Shown: positions 1-12,299, counted from the stretch's first letter. The stretch: 64,000 nt of DNA from Litoditis marina (GCA_964036275.1 OZ038440.1:7725690-7789689), one strand, 5' to 3'. Made by a program: numbers and translations. Notes: generated by a model not told the origin, from the letters alone.

Positions 1-1212
1 GCGCCAAAACCCAAACTCACGACAGCGTCAATGGAATCGTCTAAAATTCGGTACACTAAATAACTATCACATGGCAAGTAAGATGCTCAATCTGAAAATC
101 AAAGAAAGTTCTGTTGGCATTGTGCGCTGGCGCCAATTGGCGCCAAAGTTGGAAAAATATCGGTTATCGTCAATCAAACTGTTTCAAGTTAACAGATATT
201 GAATATTCCAATGTGAAATAAAGATCCACAAATTCAAAATCGAATTTTATCGTCTGGCTCGGAACAGACACCAAATGGCGCCAAAACAAAAACACACGAA
301 ACTGACAATTGAATAGTTTGAATATTGCTCCAATCAGTAATTGACACATGTAGTGTGTACTGGTAGCTCAAAAACCTAGAAAATTTAGTTTCGTTCTGGC
401 GCCAGACGCGTGTGTCAATTGACGCAGGAATGAAAAAAAGTTTCAACGAAGGTTTTTGATGTGGTATTGGAAATAATGGCTATATTGTAAGTGAGTTGGT
501 GTCTCTAATTGTAGATTTGTCAATGGCGCCAATCCCCATCGCTTATCGCCGCTAAAAGCGGTGTACATGTCAATCGGAACGTTTAGCGTTTTTGTTCAGT
601 TGTTGATAGTCACAGAGCCAGTAACCTGCGTTATATTACAACATCAGCAATTTTATGGTCTGCATTCGGCTTCGTGCACACACAAAACTGAGATTTCCAT
701 AATAATATAATGAGTTTACAAGATTCCTTCTGTGAATAGGCAACATATGAAGTTGTAGGAGTACAACTAGCAAAAAAAGGACAATTAGTAAAAAGTGGGG
801 GAACCAACAAATGTGTGAGTTGTGTTTGGTTCGACCTCGATATCAGCAAAAAGTGAACGATACGAATTGCTGTGATACTGTAGCAGAAGTATTCTGCAAA
901 AATAGAACAATACAAATGTTGCACAATGGTTCACAACGCACGCATGTCGTCAAAGCACACATGAAATACCCTTCGGCAATTTCAGAAATATCATGCGGGC
1001 TTCGTGAACCATTGTGCAACATTTGTATTGTTCTATTTTTGCAGAATACTTCTGCTACAGTATCACAGCAATTCGTATCGTTCACTTTTTGCTGATATCG
1101 AGGTCGAACCAAACACAACTCACACATTTGTTGGTTCCCCCACTTTTTACTAATTGATGGTTAGGTCCTGTCCAGTTCTAGCCCAGAATCTTGAAAACGC
1201 TTTTTCCTTTAG
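1..1212. other. Intron (or upstream region) of the SLC26 gene with GGCGCC cluster
   Basis: No SLC26 exon was recognised here; the first convincing acceptor is at 1211-1212. Five perfect GGCGCC palindromes lie at 129, 139, 277, 398 and 525, with a GCGCCA at position 1. Several sit in TTGGCGCCAA or TGGCGCCAA context, resembling E2F half-site pairs. Positions 788-1150 are an inverted-repeat element listed separately. Confidence 0.5.
788..1150. mobile_element. Long-hairpin MITE flanked by TA
   Basis: Two nearly perfect inverted arms of about 140 bp (788-930 and 1008-1150) surround a ~75-bp centre. The ends read GTAAAAAGTGGGGG and its complement, flanked on both sides by TA (786-787, 1151-1152), as expected for a Tc1/mariner-type non-autonomous element. 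Because the arms are palindromic, the same open frame (starting MCELCLVRPRYQQ) occurs on both strands; it is not taken as coding. Confidence 0.75.
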
Positions 1213-4200
1213 GAGTGTTTGCCGTGGCCTCGATGATGGTGGGATCGTGTCGCCTGCGGCTGGTGCCAGACATGGACGAATTCGCCAACTCGACGGACCT
1301 CCCACTGGGAAGAGTCGTCTCGCCTCTCGAGTTTACCAGTGCCTTGACACTTGTGGTCGGATGTGTACAGGTGACATTTGCAATAACGATATGTTATAAG
1401 ATGGTACGACGATCGATAGTTAGCTTCATGGGAATCAAAATTGGCATTATGGTAACAAGGAACTAAGTAATCTTGTTCTGTCCCAACCTCTGTCTTGACT
1501 GAAACTTGGAGCGTCTTTTAAAAAAAACATCGAACAGCAAGCCATATCGGTGTTGGTTTCAAGAAAGTGTTCCCCTCTGTGAATTTGTTCGAAAATACAG
1601 AAGAAGTTCACCAGTGAGAGACCTGGTAAAACTAATGTATTTGTTTCTGAACAAGACGAGTTACGAAATATACGGATGCATCTGTTGTAGTGAACAATTC
1701 ATGCTGTAAACAATCTACGAATTTCAAGATTTCAAGATTTCAAGATTTATTTTGTTCACTTCATATCGTTCCGAGATGGTGTTCCTTGACTGCCCTCCAG
1801 ATATTTTTATCTCTGCACAGTCGGAAAGTTTCTGCGCCATGGAATTGGGTGGCCGTACTCGCCCTCTTCTCACAGTTCGATTACAACTCCGAACTGCTTC
1901 AACGAGATCATCACGCCATCGGACGGACGGACGACCTCGCATCCGTTTTCGATTAAACGGGCGCCATTCAGAAACCACAAGAGACCTACGTTCGCGGGAC
2001 ATATGAGGCCAGTCGGTGCACAAAATTGAATTTAAGACCGGCAGCTTCTTCAGCTACATCCTTTAATCGAGTGATTCCGCGGATTACGGTACTCGAAAGG
2101 CGATCTTGGAGATGGATATTAAGCATAGCTCGTTCATACTCATCTTTCTCATACTCATACTCTCGTTCATATTCATACGAATATTGTCATATAATACTTT
2201 ATCGCAATTTCAGATGGCGTTGGGTATGCTGCGACTGGGTTTTCTGACCACCTATCTCTCGGACCCGTTGGTCTCCGGTTTCACCACCGGTGCCGCCGCC
2301 CATGTGATGGTATCGCAGCTCAACAAGGTGTTCGGAGTGAAACTCCCACGACACTCCGGAGTCGGAATGCTAGTGCGGGTAAGTGATGCCGTACTCAAAA
2401 CCATTCCGACTGTCAGATGGAAACCTGCGTCTCCTCGAGCACACGCTATTTCTCTACTCCTACATCTTGCTGGGATACAAGCTGTACATGAAGTTATATA
2501 GTGACAATCGAACATTATAGCAGAGCTAGCAACAACAATTTGAACATGGTCAAGATTCCTAACCTAAATATCAGTTTGTGAGTCCTAATGTTTTTCAAAA
2601 CCGAGAAAAAACCATGTTTGAATCCAGATGGTGCGTGATCTGTTCACCTCTCTTCCCTCGACCAACCTAGCCTCCCTATTCATTTCCATTGGAGGAATAC
2701 TGTTTCTCGATCTGAGTCGAACCTATGTTTCTCCGGTTATCAAGAGGTATTCTCCTATACCGGCCCCTCTGGAACTTATTCTGGTAAGTCCGTAATCTCG
2801 AAAATCTTTATTGTAAAACTTCTGATATAAATCTCACTAATAAGTGTATAAAGTTCATTCTGATAGATTTTGAACAGACTCCATATGCAAACGCATAAGT
2901 GCGAATCCCAATGTGTCGAAAAATCTTCCACCTAATTACATTAGATTTTGCTGTGTGGTACACGTGATGTCTCACAGGTGACGCCTTGAATTCGAGACTT
3001 GAATACAAATTTAATTCATGAAAAAGTGGGGGCCCAACGAATGTAAGATTTGTCTTCTGCTGTGCGCCCCTTAGACAACTACTCTCAAATGGAACAGCTA
3101 CTGCTACAAAAACCGAAAAATACTACTATACTAATATACTCAAGTATAACTGTTCATTACAAACATACAAAAGTCGTAAAATATTTTCTCAAACCTGTAA
3201 ACTAGAATCTACAAGTCACAGCTGCGAAAGAGAGAACAACTTTTGAATAATATGACAAACGTTATAGCACCTAGAATTGAAGTAATGACAAAAAATTCCA
3301 ACCATTGTGTACAAAACCAGGAACTCTATAATTGAGTACGTTGAGTTAACATCTGTGATTTGTAGATTCTAGTTTACAGGTTTGAGAAAATATTTTACGA
3401 CTTTATTTTTCGGTTTTTGTAGCAGTAGCTGTTCCATTTGAGAGTAGTTGTCTAAGGGGCGCACAGCAGAAGACAAATCTTACATTCGTTGGGCCCCCAC
3501 TTTTTCATGATTTTTTCTCTTTTTGTATACATGCCGTAGGTATTTGGTTTGATCTGTACGGTGCAGATAAAATTATTTTCTCGATGAACCACTTGTCAAG
3601 TATTACCATCATTCGGAAAAAAATATGACGTCAACATTGCAGTTCTAGAAACTTACTTCATCTGCCCTTCAGAATCCCAGAATACGTCATGTTTGAATGA
3701 AGTTTCATCGTGAATTGACCATTTTTAAGAAACTTCCAGCATTCGAAAACATATTTCACGTCAATTTTTTAAAAGTTGACCTCATCTGGCTTTCCGAATT
3801 CCAGAATAAGTCATATTTAGATGAAGTTTTATCGTTAATATACCATTTTTAAGATATTTTCAGCATTTGAAAATATATGTGACGTCAACTTTGCACTTTT
3901 TAAAAATGACGTCATCTGGTCTCCAGAATCCCAGAATGCGTCACTCTTAGATTGAGTTTCACCGTTAATTGACCCTTTCTAAGATATTTTTAGCATTTGA
4001 AAATATATGTGACGTCAACTTTGCACTTTTCAAAAATGACGTCATCTGGTCTCCAGAATCCCAGAATACGTCACTCTTAGATTGAGTTTCACCGTTAATT
4101 GACCCTTTCTAAGACATTTTCAGCATTTGAAAATATATGTGACGTCAACTTTGCACTTTTCAAGAATGACGTCATCTGGTCTCCAGAATCCCAGAATACG

Positions 4201-7200
4201 TCACTCTTAGATTGAGTTTCACCGTTAATTGACCCTTTCTAAGATATTTTTAGCATTTGAAAATATATGTGACGTCAACTTTGCATTTTCAAAAATGACG
4301 TCATCTGGTCTCCAGAATCCCAGAATACGTCACTCTTAGATTGAGTTTCACCGTTAATTGACCTTTTCTAAGATATTTTCAGCATTTGAAAATATATGTG
4401 ACGTCAACTTTGCACTTTTTAAAAATGACGTCATCTGGTCTCCAGAATCCCAGAATGCGTCACTCTTAGATTGAGTTTCACCGTTAATTGACCCTTTCTA
4501 AGATATTTTTAGCATTTGAAAATATATGTGACGTCAACTTTGCACTTTTCAAAAATGACGTCATCTGGTCTCCAGAATCCCAGAATACGTCACTCTTAGA
4601 TTGAGTTTCACCGTTAATTGACCCTTTCTAAGACATTTTCAGCATTTGAAAATATATGTGACGTCAACTTTGCACTTTTCAAGAATGACGTCATCTGGTC
4701 TCCAGAATCCCAGAATACGTCACTCTTAGATTGAGTTTCACCGTTAATTGACCCTTTCTAAGATATTTTTAGCATTTGAAAATATATGTGACGTCAACTT
4801 TGCATTTTCAAAAATGACGTCATCTGGTCTCCAGAATCCCAGAATACGTCACTCTTAGATTGAGTTTCACCGTTAATTGACCTTTTCTAAGATATTTTCA
4901 GCATTTGAAAATATATGTGACGTCAACTTTGCACTTTTCAAAAATGACGTCATCTGGTCTCCAGAATCCCAGAATGCGTCACTCTTAGATTGAGTTTCAC
5001 CGTTAATTGACCCTTTCTAAGATATTTTTAGCATTTGAAAATATATGTGACGTCAACTTTGCACTTTTCAAAAATGACGTCATCTGGTCTCCAGAATCCC
5101 AGAATACGTCATTCTTAGATTGAGTTTCACCGTTAATTGACCCTTTCTAAGACATTTTCAGCATTTGAAAATATATGTGACGTCAACTTTGCACTTTTCC
5201 AAAATGACGTCATCTGGTCTCCAGAATTCCAGAATACGTCACTCTTAGATTGAGTTTCACCGTTAATTGACCCTTTCTAAGATATTTTTAGCATTTGAAA
5301 ATATATGTGACGTCAACTTTGCACTTTTCAAAAATGACGTCATCTGGTCTCCAGAATCGCAGAATACGTCACTCTTAGATTAAGTTTCACCGTTAATTGA
5401 CCCTTTCTAAGACATTTTCAGCATTTGAAAATATATGTGACGTCAACTTTGCACTTTTCAAAAATGACGTCATCTGGTCTCCAGAATTCCAGAATACGTC
5501 ACTCTCAGATTGAGTTTCACCGTTAATGGACCCTTTCTAAGATATTTTTAGCATTTGAAAATATATGTAACGTCAACTTTGCACTTTTCAAAAATGACGT
5601 CGTCTGGTCTCCAGAATCCCAGAATACGTCACTCTTAGATTGAGTTTCACCGTTAATTGATCCTTTCTGAGACATTTTCAGCATTTGAAAATATATGTGA
5701 CGTCAACTTTGCACTTTTCAAAAATGACGTCATCTGATCTCCAGAATCCCAGAATACGTCACTCTTAGATTGAGTTTCACCGTTAATTGACCTTTTCTAA
5801 GACATTTGCAGCATTTGAAAATATATGTGACGTCAACTTTGCACTTTTCAAAAATGACGTCGTCTGGTCTCCAGAATCCCAGAATACGTCACTCTTAGAT
5901 TGAGTTTCACCGTTAATTGACCCTTTCTAAGATATTTTTAGCATTTGAAAATATATGTGACGTCAACTTTGCACTTTTCAAAAATGACGTCATCTGGTCT
6001 CCAGAATCCCAGAATACGTCACTCTTAGATTGAGTTTCACCGTTAATTGACCTTTTCTAAGACATTTGCAGCATTTGAAAATATATGTGACGTCAACTTT
6101 GCACTTTTCAAAAATGACGTCATCTGGTCTCCAGAATCCCAGAATGCGTCACTCTTAGATTGAGTTTCACCGTTAATCGACCCGTTCTAAGATATTTTTG
6201 GCATTTGAAAATATATGTGACGTCAACTTTGCACTTTTCAAAAATGACGTCATCTGGTCTCCAGAATCCCAGAATACGTCACTCTTTGATTGAGTTTCAC
6301 CGTTAATTGACCCTTTCTAAGACATTTTCAGCATTTGAAAATATATGTGACGTCAACTTTGCACTTTTCAAAAATGACGTCATCTGGTCTCCACAATCCC
6401 AGAATACGTCACTCTTAGATTGAGTTTTACCGTTAATTGACCCTTTCTAAGATGTTACCATCATTTGAAAATATATGTGACGTCAACTTTGCACTTTTCA
6501 AAAATGACGTCATCCGAGCTCCAGAATCCTCGATGACGTCATCAGTAGAAGACTTACATCCAAATCGATGTCAGTTCATGTCGTGGTATCATACTTCAAA
6601 TTTTACTTGAATTGGTTAGGACTGAGCTGAGTTATAACGCAATTTGATTTACCCCGACAGAGAGGGCGAGAGAGTGCACGAAATGAAGAGACGCAGAGAC
6701 ATTTTCAAAGACCTATAACTTAATGAAAAAGAATTTTTTTCGAAAAAAAGTTTGCGCCCCCAAAGTTTGAGTGGGGTATCTATCGTGTCCCAAATTTTCA
6801 GTCAAATCGGTTCATACATAAAAATATTCCAGGAGTGCGCACCAACACACACAGACAGATAGATACACGACGGAAGTTGGCGGTCTGCATGAAGCGCATA
6901 ACGTCATAACTCGGCTCAAACAAAATCAATTTCGTTCAAATTTCGAACATAGCTTGTGAATGTGCCATAGAAAATCAGCAAATCATAAAAAGTTCTGATT
7001 TGCACAATTGGACCTTTTTGAGAGTGAACTAAAAAAATGAAAGCGCGCATTAGCCGGACCAAAGACAAATCTCGCACAGCGCTTCGCGCTGCGCGCGATT
7101 AGAGAGTGAAGTTAACATGAAGAAACATCACTAATTCGGTACTTTCTCTTGCACTTTCACGTACGATTTGCGACTTCTTAGACGTGTAGATGAGTAGAAG

Positions 7201-10200
7201 TATACAACACAGGGAACAGTTTCGGTTGACCGGGAACGGCAAAGTTTTTCGAAGCAGATGTGTTGCATACTACATTATGAACATCTTCAGTTTTCAGGTT
7301 ATTTCCGGAATCGTTCTATCGGTAATTCTCGGTCTGAAAGAGAACTATGATGTAAAAATTGTTAGCAACATTCCCAGAGGGTATGTTTCATTTCGTGCAA
7401 GGAAAAAATACGGATTCAGCTCTTTTTATGATGAACGAAATGTACATGGAAAGTTCAAGCGCCGTATCAAAACGATTAGACAGGTTTAGTCAGAAGCTTG
7501 TTTGTAACTCGTAATATATGCGAGTCTAATACAATAACACATTAACGAGAGCTGCAGGTCAGCAACTACCCATCAGAAATTTCTTACACGACCTCATATT
7601 TTAGTTTTCCCACTCCGTCTCTACCCGACGTGTCGTTGTTCCCTCATCTGATAGCTGACGCCATACCGATTGCCGTTGTCTGCTATATGTTCGTGGTTTC
7701 AATGGGAAAACTATTCGCCAAGAAACATAAGTACAAGACTGATTCTACCCAGGTAAACAAATTCCATCTCTCCAAGTTATTTCTCAGGTTTCGAGTCCTA
7801 CTTCTCAATCCAAAATCTGGCGCGCGACTGTTTTCCGGCTGTTTTGAGAGCTAAAGGCCTAAAGGTCATAGATACTACGTCTAACCATTTGGTTATGAAA
7901 CAATAGTCACAAACCATCTCATAGGATGTCGGAAACAAGTTTTACGTGAGAAAACCACGTGCTGACGATGTTCGAGTTTGAAAGATTACTCAAATGCATG
8001 TGTTCATTTCCGTATTCCAATGGTACCATTGCACTTGTGAGGAAGTGTCTGGGGTGATGTTTGACCTACATTGATAGTCGCGTTGGTGGAATACATTAAG
8101 CCGCAGTTTTGATACCACAGAAATCGAACATGAAAAGGGCATAAAATCGATTTTGTGAGGGAAGTTGAAGAAAAGCAATAACAGTGGTTACTGAGTGAAC
8201 TTTCACGTATACCGTGTAAAAAAACAGGCGCATTGCTATACTAGAAGTTATTTGAATAGTCACGTAAAGTGAACATTCTAATGAGGAATCTTGCACTTCG
8301 TCATTGCACATTACTGAGTTCGGCTGTATTAATATGTTTTACGTGAATGTGCAATTGGCTAACAGGCGGTGTAGCAATTCTTCCGATCTCATGAAAAGTT
8401 GATATGAGTTTCTCATGAAGTAGCTCATGAGATATACGTTAACTTTTAATGTTGTAGCATAGAAATCGATAGAATCTGATGAGAAGCTAATGCTAATAGC
8501 TCATGAGGTATCTCATGATATTTTTGAGGGTTTGCGACGCCACCAGTATATGCCTGCGTCGCAGTTGCGACCACAACATAACGACTAGAACACACGGGAA
8601 TCAAACTACAAACACAGTAGATCAGATCAATATATCATAACGGTCTGCCTGAGTGAAAAATTTAAGTTTCACCTGAGACTGGTTCAGGAACTGTATGCCG
8701 TGGGGTTGATGGCAATTGCCTCTTCATTCTTCCCAGTTTTTCCGGTGGGGGCCTCCCTTTGTCGATCGTCGGTCTGTGAAATGTCTGGAGCCAACACCCA
8801 GGTGAACTAAATGAACTTAACCGGAACCTAGGTAGTCAGGTTGTTTGGCAACAGCCAGGAAAAGTTTTTGTGACAATTTCAGTTCTTCGATTCATTATTT
8901 TAGCATTATTGTTTATGTTTCTAGTTGAAATTTAGAATCGAGAAGTAGAATCGACGACAAGGCGTTCAACCATTTCGAATTGGGAAAAAAGTCTTTTTTC
9001 TCACTCTATTGGATGACTCGTCGACTTTGCGTTTCAACATCACTGAATGCATTTGAGATTACATACTTTCCAGCTTTACAATGTGTTCTCTTCCATTCTA
9101 CTTCTCACCACTTTCATGTTCCTTGGATCGTTCCTGGAGCCTCTTCCTTTTGTGAGTTTCGAAGCATTTTGATGAGTCTTTTACAACACTTAGTTCGTAT
9201 AATTATGACTGTACAATGTACATGTACATGTACATTGTACAGTAATAAAATCTGTGACATGTATGATGATCACCGCCTCGTAACGAAGCGACGTGAATGA
9301 AAAATATGTAAATAAATAAGTAAAAATTTTCAACTATTTCGATTATCGGAAAAATTATTATTTCAGTGTATTCTTGCCTGTATAGTTATTGTGTCACTCA
9401 AAGGACTCTTCCTTCAAGTGAAACAGCTGCCTCGGTTATGGAGAGTTTGTAGAGCAGATTTTGTGAGTTTCATAAGACGCAGTTCCGCCTCTGACACGAA
9501 AATTAAGTTTGCTGTATGCGCAATCACAGCATAACGTTTGAAGTTCACATTCTAACGCAATCAAACTACAAATCCAGCGGAACCGAACGAAATAAACGTG
9601 TTCGCCAGATTTACTTTTTGAGTCTACTAGGAGGTCTTCGTCATATAAAAAAAAAACTATGTGAACAGTGATGTGAAATAGTTTTCCACGTTTTATGTTA
9701 GCTGATTTTCTATTTACTTTTAAGGTAACAAAACTTGTTTAACAGGCAATTTGGTTGGTGGCTTGCCTGTCCACCATGTTCACCGACGTAACCAAAGGAC
9801 TCATCATCTCCATTTTATTCGCACTTCTGACCGTCGTCTTGCGGGAACAATGGTATTCAATCAATTCTATTCAAATTTCATCTGTTTATTATAAATTATT
9901 ATCCCACATTTTTTTTCTAAATAATGGAAATTCGTACAGTTCCAGCTAGAACCGAATGGTGTTGTGGAGTGTGGGTTGTTTACTTCGTCAAAAGTATGCT
10001 TCGTTTCCACATTTTTAAAAAGTGAACCAGATAAAGAGTATAGAACTCACGTTATTCAGGTCCCGAAAAAGTAAGATGAAAGGTGTGACCTGTGTTTATT
10101 TATCTCTATTCTCAGGCCCCGTTTCGCTGACGTAACTCTGACCGAAGTGCCTCTCCACAACGTTCCGGACAGTGTGAGAATCATCAAGTACGATGCCCCA

Positions 10201-11806
10201 TTGCATTTCGCCAATGTCACCAAGTTTATTGATCTCCTGATGGATCTAGTGGGCAACAAGGAAGAGGTGAAGTTATGAAAATTACGAAAAGTTTGACGAT
10301 ACAGCATAATGCATGTTTTGTAGTTTTGTTCATCGGTACTCATCAAATTTGGATCATCGAAGTATAATGGCGAGTAAGGATTCTAGGCTGAATATTTTGT
10401 TTCAATTAAACTGTACTTAGGAATTTCTCCTTCTGAGATGAAAACTTTTCTGTGAAGAAGAAGTAATTTCCATTTTCCAGGTCTTGTTGGAGCAAAAGTC
10501 GATAATTGTTGATTGCTCGGCCATAAACTACATCGACACAATGGGCATGGATGCGTTGAACAACGTGAGATTATATACTCTTTGTAAAACTGAAGACTTT
10601 AACATACTGTACGTCTCAAAATACTTTGTAGACCAACATGTATTCTGGTGTCGTCACTTACGCTAAGAACACGGCATTGTAATGGTTAGGGCCGCCGTCT
10701 GTCATACGTTGCTTGCTGAGTCTATTACCAAGCTATACTATACTATAAGCTATATAGGCAGGGAATTTATCTTTTTTTGAGAATTCATCGAAGCTCCAAT
10801 TTAGGTATATCACGATGCGAAGAAGTTGGGTACTACAGTCGTGTACACCGGACTAAGTGGTACGTTCCGCCTTTCATCCAACACTGCTGAGAGACAAACC
10901 ATCACCTGGAAACTTCCGGCTGTAGAACTGAGGGTTGCAAGACGTAATTCTAAAACAATCAGAATTTTAACCGTGATCTCATAGCCAGGCGTACTGGAAA
11001 ACCCGATGGGAATATCTCATGAGCATTATCTCATGTGCGTCTGGTTATTTATCTATTTCCTGCCTGAGCCTGAAAACACAGTATTGAAAGGTGGTTTGAT
11101 AAAGAAAACATGAGCTTCTTACGAGGTTGTGAATCAGGTAGATGAAGCCAGGCAGTAGAGGAGTTCCCAAGTGCCATGTAATCGTTGCAATTTCATTTGA
11201 AGCAGGACGGTTATACTCTGTTTCCCAATCAATGTCCTCCTTCTACAGTAATCCATTCAGGAGGCCTTTTCGAACGATCGATTCACTGTTTCGTTTTCAA
11301 ACGTGCAGAGTTTGTAGTAGTGAAAATGGAAAAGACACTACTAAAATTTAAACAAAATATATGAACGCAAACATGCCAAACTTTGACCTGAAAGTTTGAG
11401 CTTACTACTGCAGAGGGTTATGATCGGGTGGAGTGAACTATATGTGGACCAATCTTGTGTCATCGGTCCTTTAAAGAAGGACGATTATGTGGTCCAATCG
11501 CAACGCTTCAGTCCTTTAAACCGCAATATATTTTTCAATTGCAGTTTAAAGGACCGATGTAACGGGATTGGTCCACATAATCGTCCTTCTTTAAACTGCA
11601 ATTAAAAAATGTATTGCAGTTTAAAGGACCGAAGCGTTGGAATCGGTCCACATAATCGTCCCTCTTCAATGTGTTCTAGAATATTCAATGTTCTTATAGA
11701 AAGTGTGTTGTCGATTCTTCAATCGGATGAATCGTGTGAGAAGACGTTATCAGAAGCCTACTACAGCAACATCAGCGAGGCTCTTCTCCATCTAACCAAA
11801 TCTTAG
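1213..11806 (+). CDS. SLC26-family anion transporter (sulfate permease/prestin type), 5' partial
   Basis: Multipass plasma-membrane exchanger of anions such as sulfate, chloride, bicarbonate or oxalate; the substrate cannot be told from sequence. Exons: 1213-1370, 2214-2378, 2628-2783, 7298-7380, 7605-7752, 8688-8801, 9074-9151, 9367-9462, 9746-9852, 10060-10070 (tiny, uncertain), 10116-10266, 10481-10564, 10805-10859, 11700-11806. Family signatures visible: FAVASMMVGS; LSDPLVSGFTTGAA; the FFPVFPVGASLCRSSV segment matching the family's C-P-S-G-S-L-S-R stretch; VSLKGLFLQVKQLPRLWRV; then a STAS domain with DAPLHFANV and VDCSAINYIDTMGMDAL. About 504 residues are in the window against 600-800 usual, so N-terminal exons lie to the left. 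Phases agree at all junctions except the 9746 exon to the 10060 mini-exon: the donor at 9853 leaves two bases where phase 0 is required, so the donor may lie near 9887 or a mini-exon is missed. The last intron (10860-11699) carries two MITE-like insertions. Confidence 0.93.
2396..2480. repeat. Half copy of the 23817-23979 hairpin element
   Basis: Shares CCTGCGTCTCCTC, CGCTATTTCTCT and TCCTACATC blocks, in the same order, with the left arm of the hairpin at 23817-23979. It lies just inside the intron after the exon ending at 2378. Confidence 0.45.
3016..3511. mobile_element. Long-hairpin MITE with AAAAAGTGGGGG ends
   Basis: Outer arms 3016-3122 and 3406-3511 are near-perfect inverted copies, from TCATGAAAAAGTGGGGGCCC inward. 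A second inner pair (about 3172-3225 and 3347-3404) continues the palindrome after a ~50-bp insertion in the left arm. The terminal AAAAAGTGGGGG is shared with the element at 788-1150, so the two are probably related families. It sits inside the 2784-7297 SLC26 intron. Confidence 0.75.
3590..6540. repeat. ~130-bp tandem satellite (23 units) rich in CRE palindromes
   Basis: Units begin with (T)GACGTCAA at about 3626, 3757, 3881, 4011, 4141, 4271, 4400, 4530, 4660, 4790, 4919, 5049, 5179, 5309, 5439, 5569, 5699, 5829, 5959, 6089, 6219, 6349 and 6479. Period is 129-130 bp; the two leftmost units are clearly diverged. Nearly every unit carries two perfect TGACGTCA octamers about 27 bp apart, plus a TACGTCAC or TGCGTCAC third half-site. 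Units alternate between a GATATTTTTAGC and a GACATTTTCAGC variant. The array lies inside the 4.5-kb SLC26 intron. Confidence 0.95.
6541..7297. other. Intron tail after the satellite
   Basis: No exon before the acceptor at 7296-7297. Contains purine-rich GAGAGNG stretches (6660-6710), a CACACACAGACAGATAGATACAC run (6845-6868) and a GC-rich palindromic patch AGCGCTTCGCGCTGCGCGCG near 7078-7099. Probably repeat-derived; the family was not recognised. Confidence 0.4.
8170..8360. repeat. Dispersed ACGTGA/TGCACA repeat, inverted copy
   Basis: In inverted orientation it shares blocks with 43629-43750, 47006-47130 and 51150-51240: TTTTACGTGAATGTGCAATTGGCTAACAG, the TCATTGCAC block, and ATTCTAATGAGGAATC. 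Lies in the intron 7753-8687. Confidence 0.5.
9208..9243. repeat. Perfect 36-bp palindrome
   Basis: The half ACTGTACAATGTACATGT is followed exactly by its reverse complement, with no spacer. It lies in the short intron between exons ending 9151 and starting 9367. Confidence 0.95.
11212..11442. mobile_element. TATAGT-family MITE, diverged copy
   Basis: Begins TATACTCTGTTTCCCAATC and ends GGGTGGAGTGAACTATA, with internal CTTCTACAGTAATCC and GCAGAGTTTGTAGTAGTGAA. The same architecture appears at 41935-42192, 45964-46200 and 48262-48498. Terminal ~16 bp are inverted repeats. Lies in the last SLC26 intron. Confidence 0.65.
11443..11668. repeat. GGACGATTATGTGG palindromic element, tandem/nested copy
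   Basis: Alternating direct and inverted copies of TTTAAAGGACCGA, GCAGTTTAAAGG and GGACGATTATGTGG produce two nested palindromes. A simpler single copy is at 42819-42936. It stops about 30 bp before the acceptor of the last SLC26 exon at 11700. Confidence 0.65.
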
Positions 11807-11889
11807 ATCCTTGAAACTTTTATTCCGGATAGGAAAAACCTATACAAAACGAAATATTAACAATGTACACTGTATATAATGCCTTCTTC

Positions 11890-11895
11890 AATAAA
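11890..11895 (+). terminator. Poly(A) signal of the SLC26 gene
   Basis: AATAAA 84 nt after the TAG at 11804-11806, in an AATAAATAAAA context. Confidence 0.75.
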
Positions 11896-12299
11896 TAAAA
11901 AAACAATTAAATGAGTTTTTCATATTTGTGAAGTTTGTTATGAAAGCGTCGGAAACAGTCGAAGCAGTAGCGCATAAAATTGCAGGTCAAATCGGTAGAT
12001 CTTGTTCTATTGAAATGTGCTGGTAGTTTGATCCCTGTGCATTTCAGTGAAAATTTGGAAATGTTGCTGTGTATAGAAGTCAATCTACAACTCAAATCCC
12101 TTAATTTACGAATATTTAATAGAACTTGACTAACTAGACGCTTGACAGAACATAAATAGACTCTAGAAGCAAAATAACAAAAAAAAGACAAAAAGAAACG
12201 TGACTAGCCGGGAGTTTCCATCTGTTTTCCATCCAACATCTGGGATGGGGGATGTGGTCTCACCGCAACCAACTCGAGTCAGTCAATAGCGTTCTCGAC
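11896..12299. other. Spacer / promoter region of the glycoprotein-hormone gene
   Basis: About 400 bp between the SLC26 poly(A) signal and the next ATG. No exon seen. Open frames on the minus strand (11907-12191) show no recognisable protein and no supporting splice sites. Confidence 0.5.

Noticed and set aside
811..1127. Matching open frames on both strands beginning MCELCLVRPRYQQ
   Set aside because: Produced by the palindromic arms of the 788-1150 MITE; no splice or homology support.
3590..6540. CRISPR-like or gene-family array
   Set aside because: Units are contiguous with no unique spacers, in a eukaryotic intron; it is a satellite.
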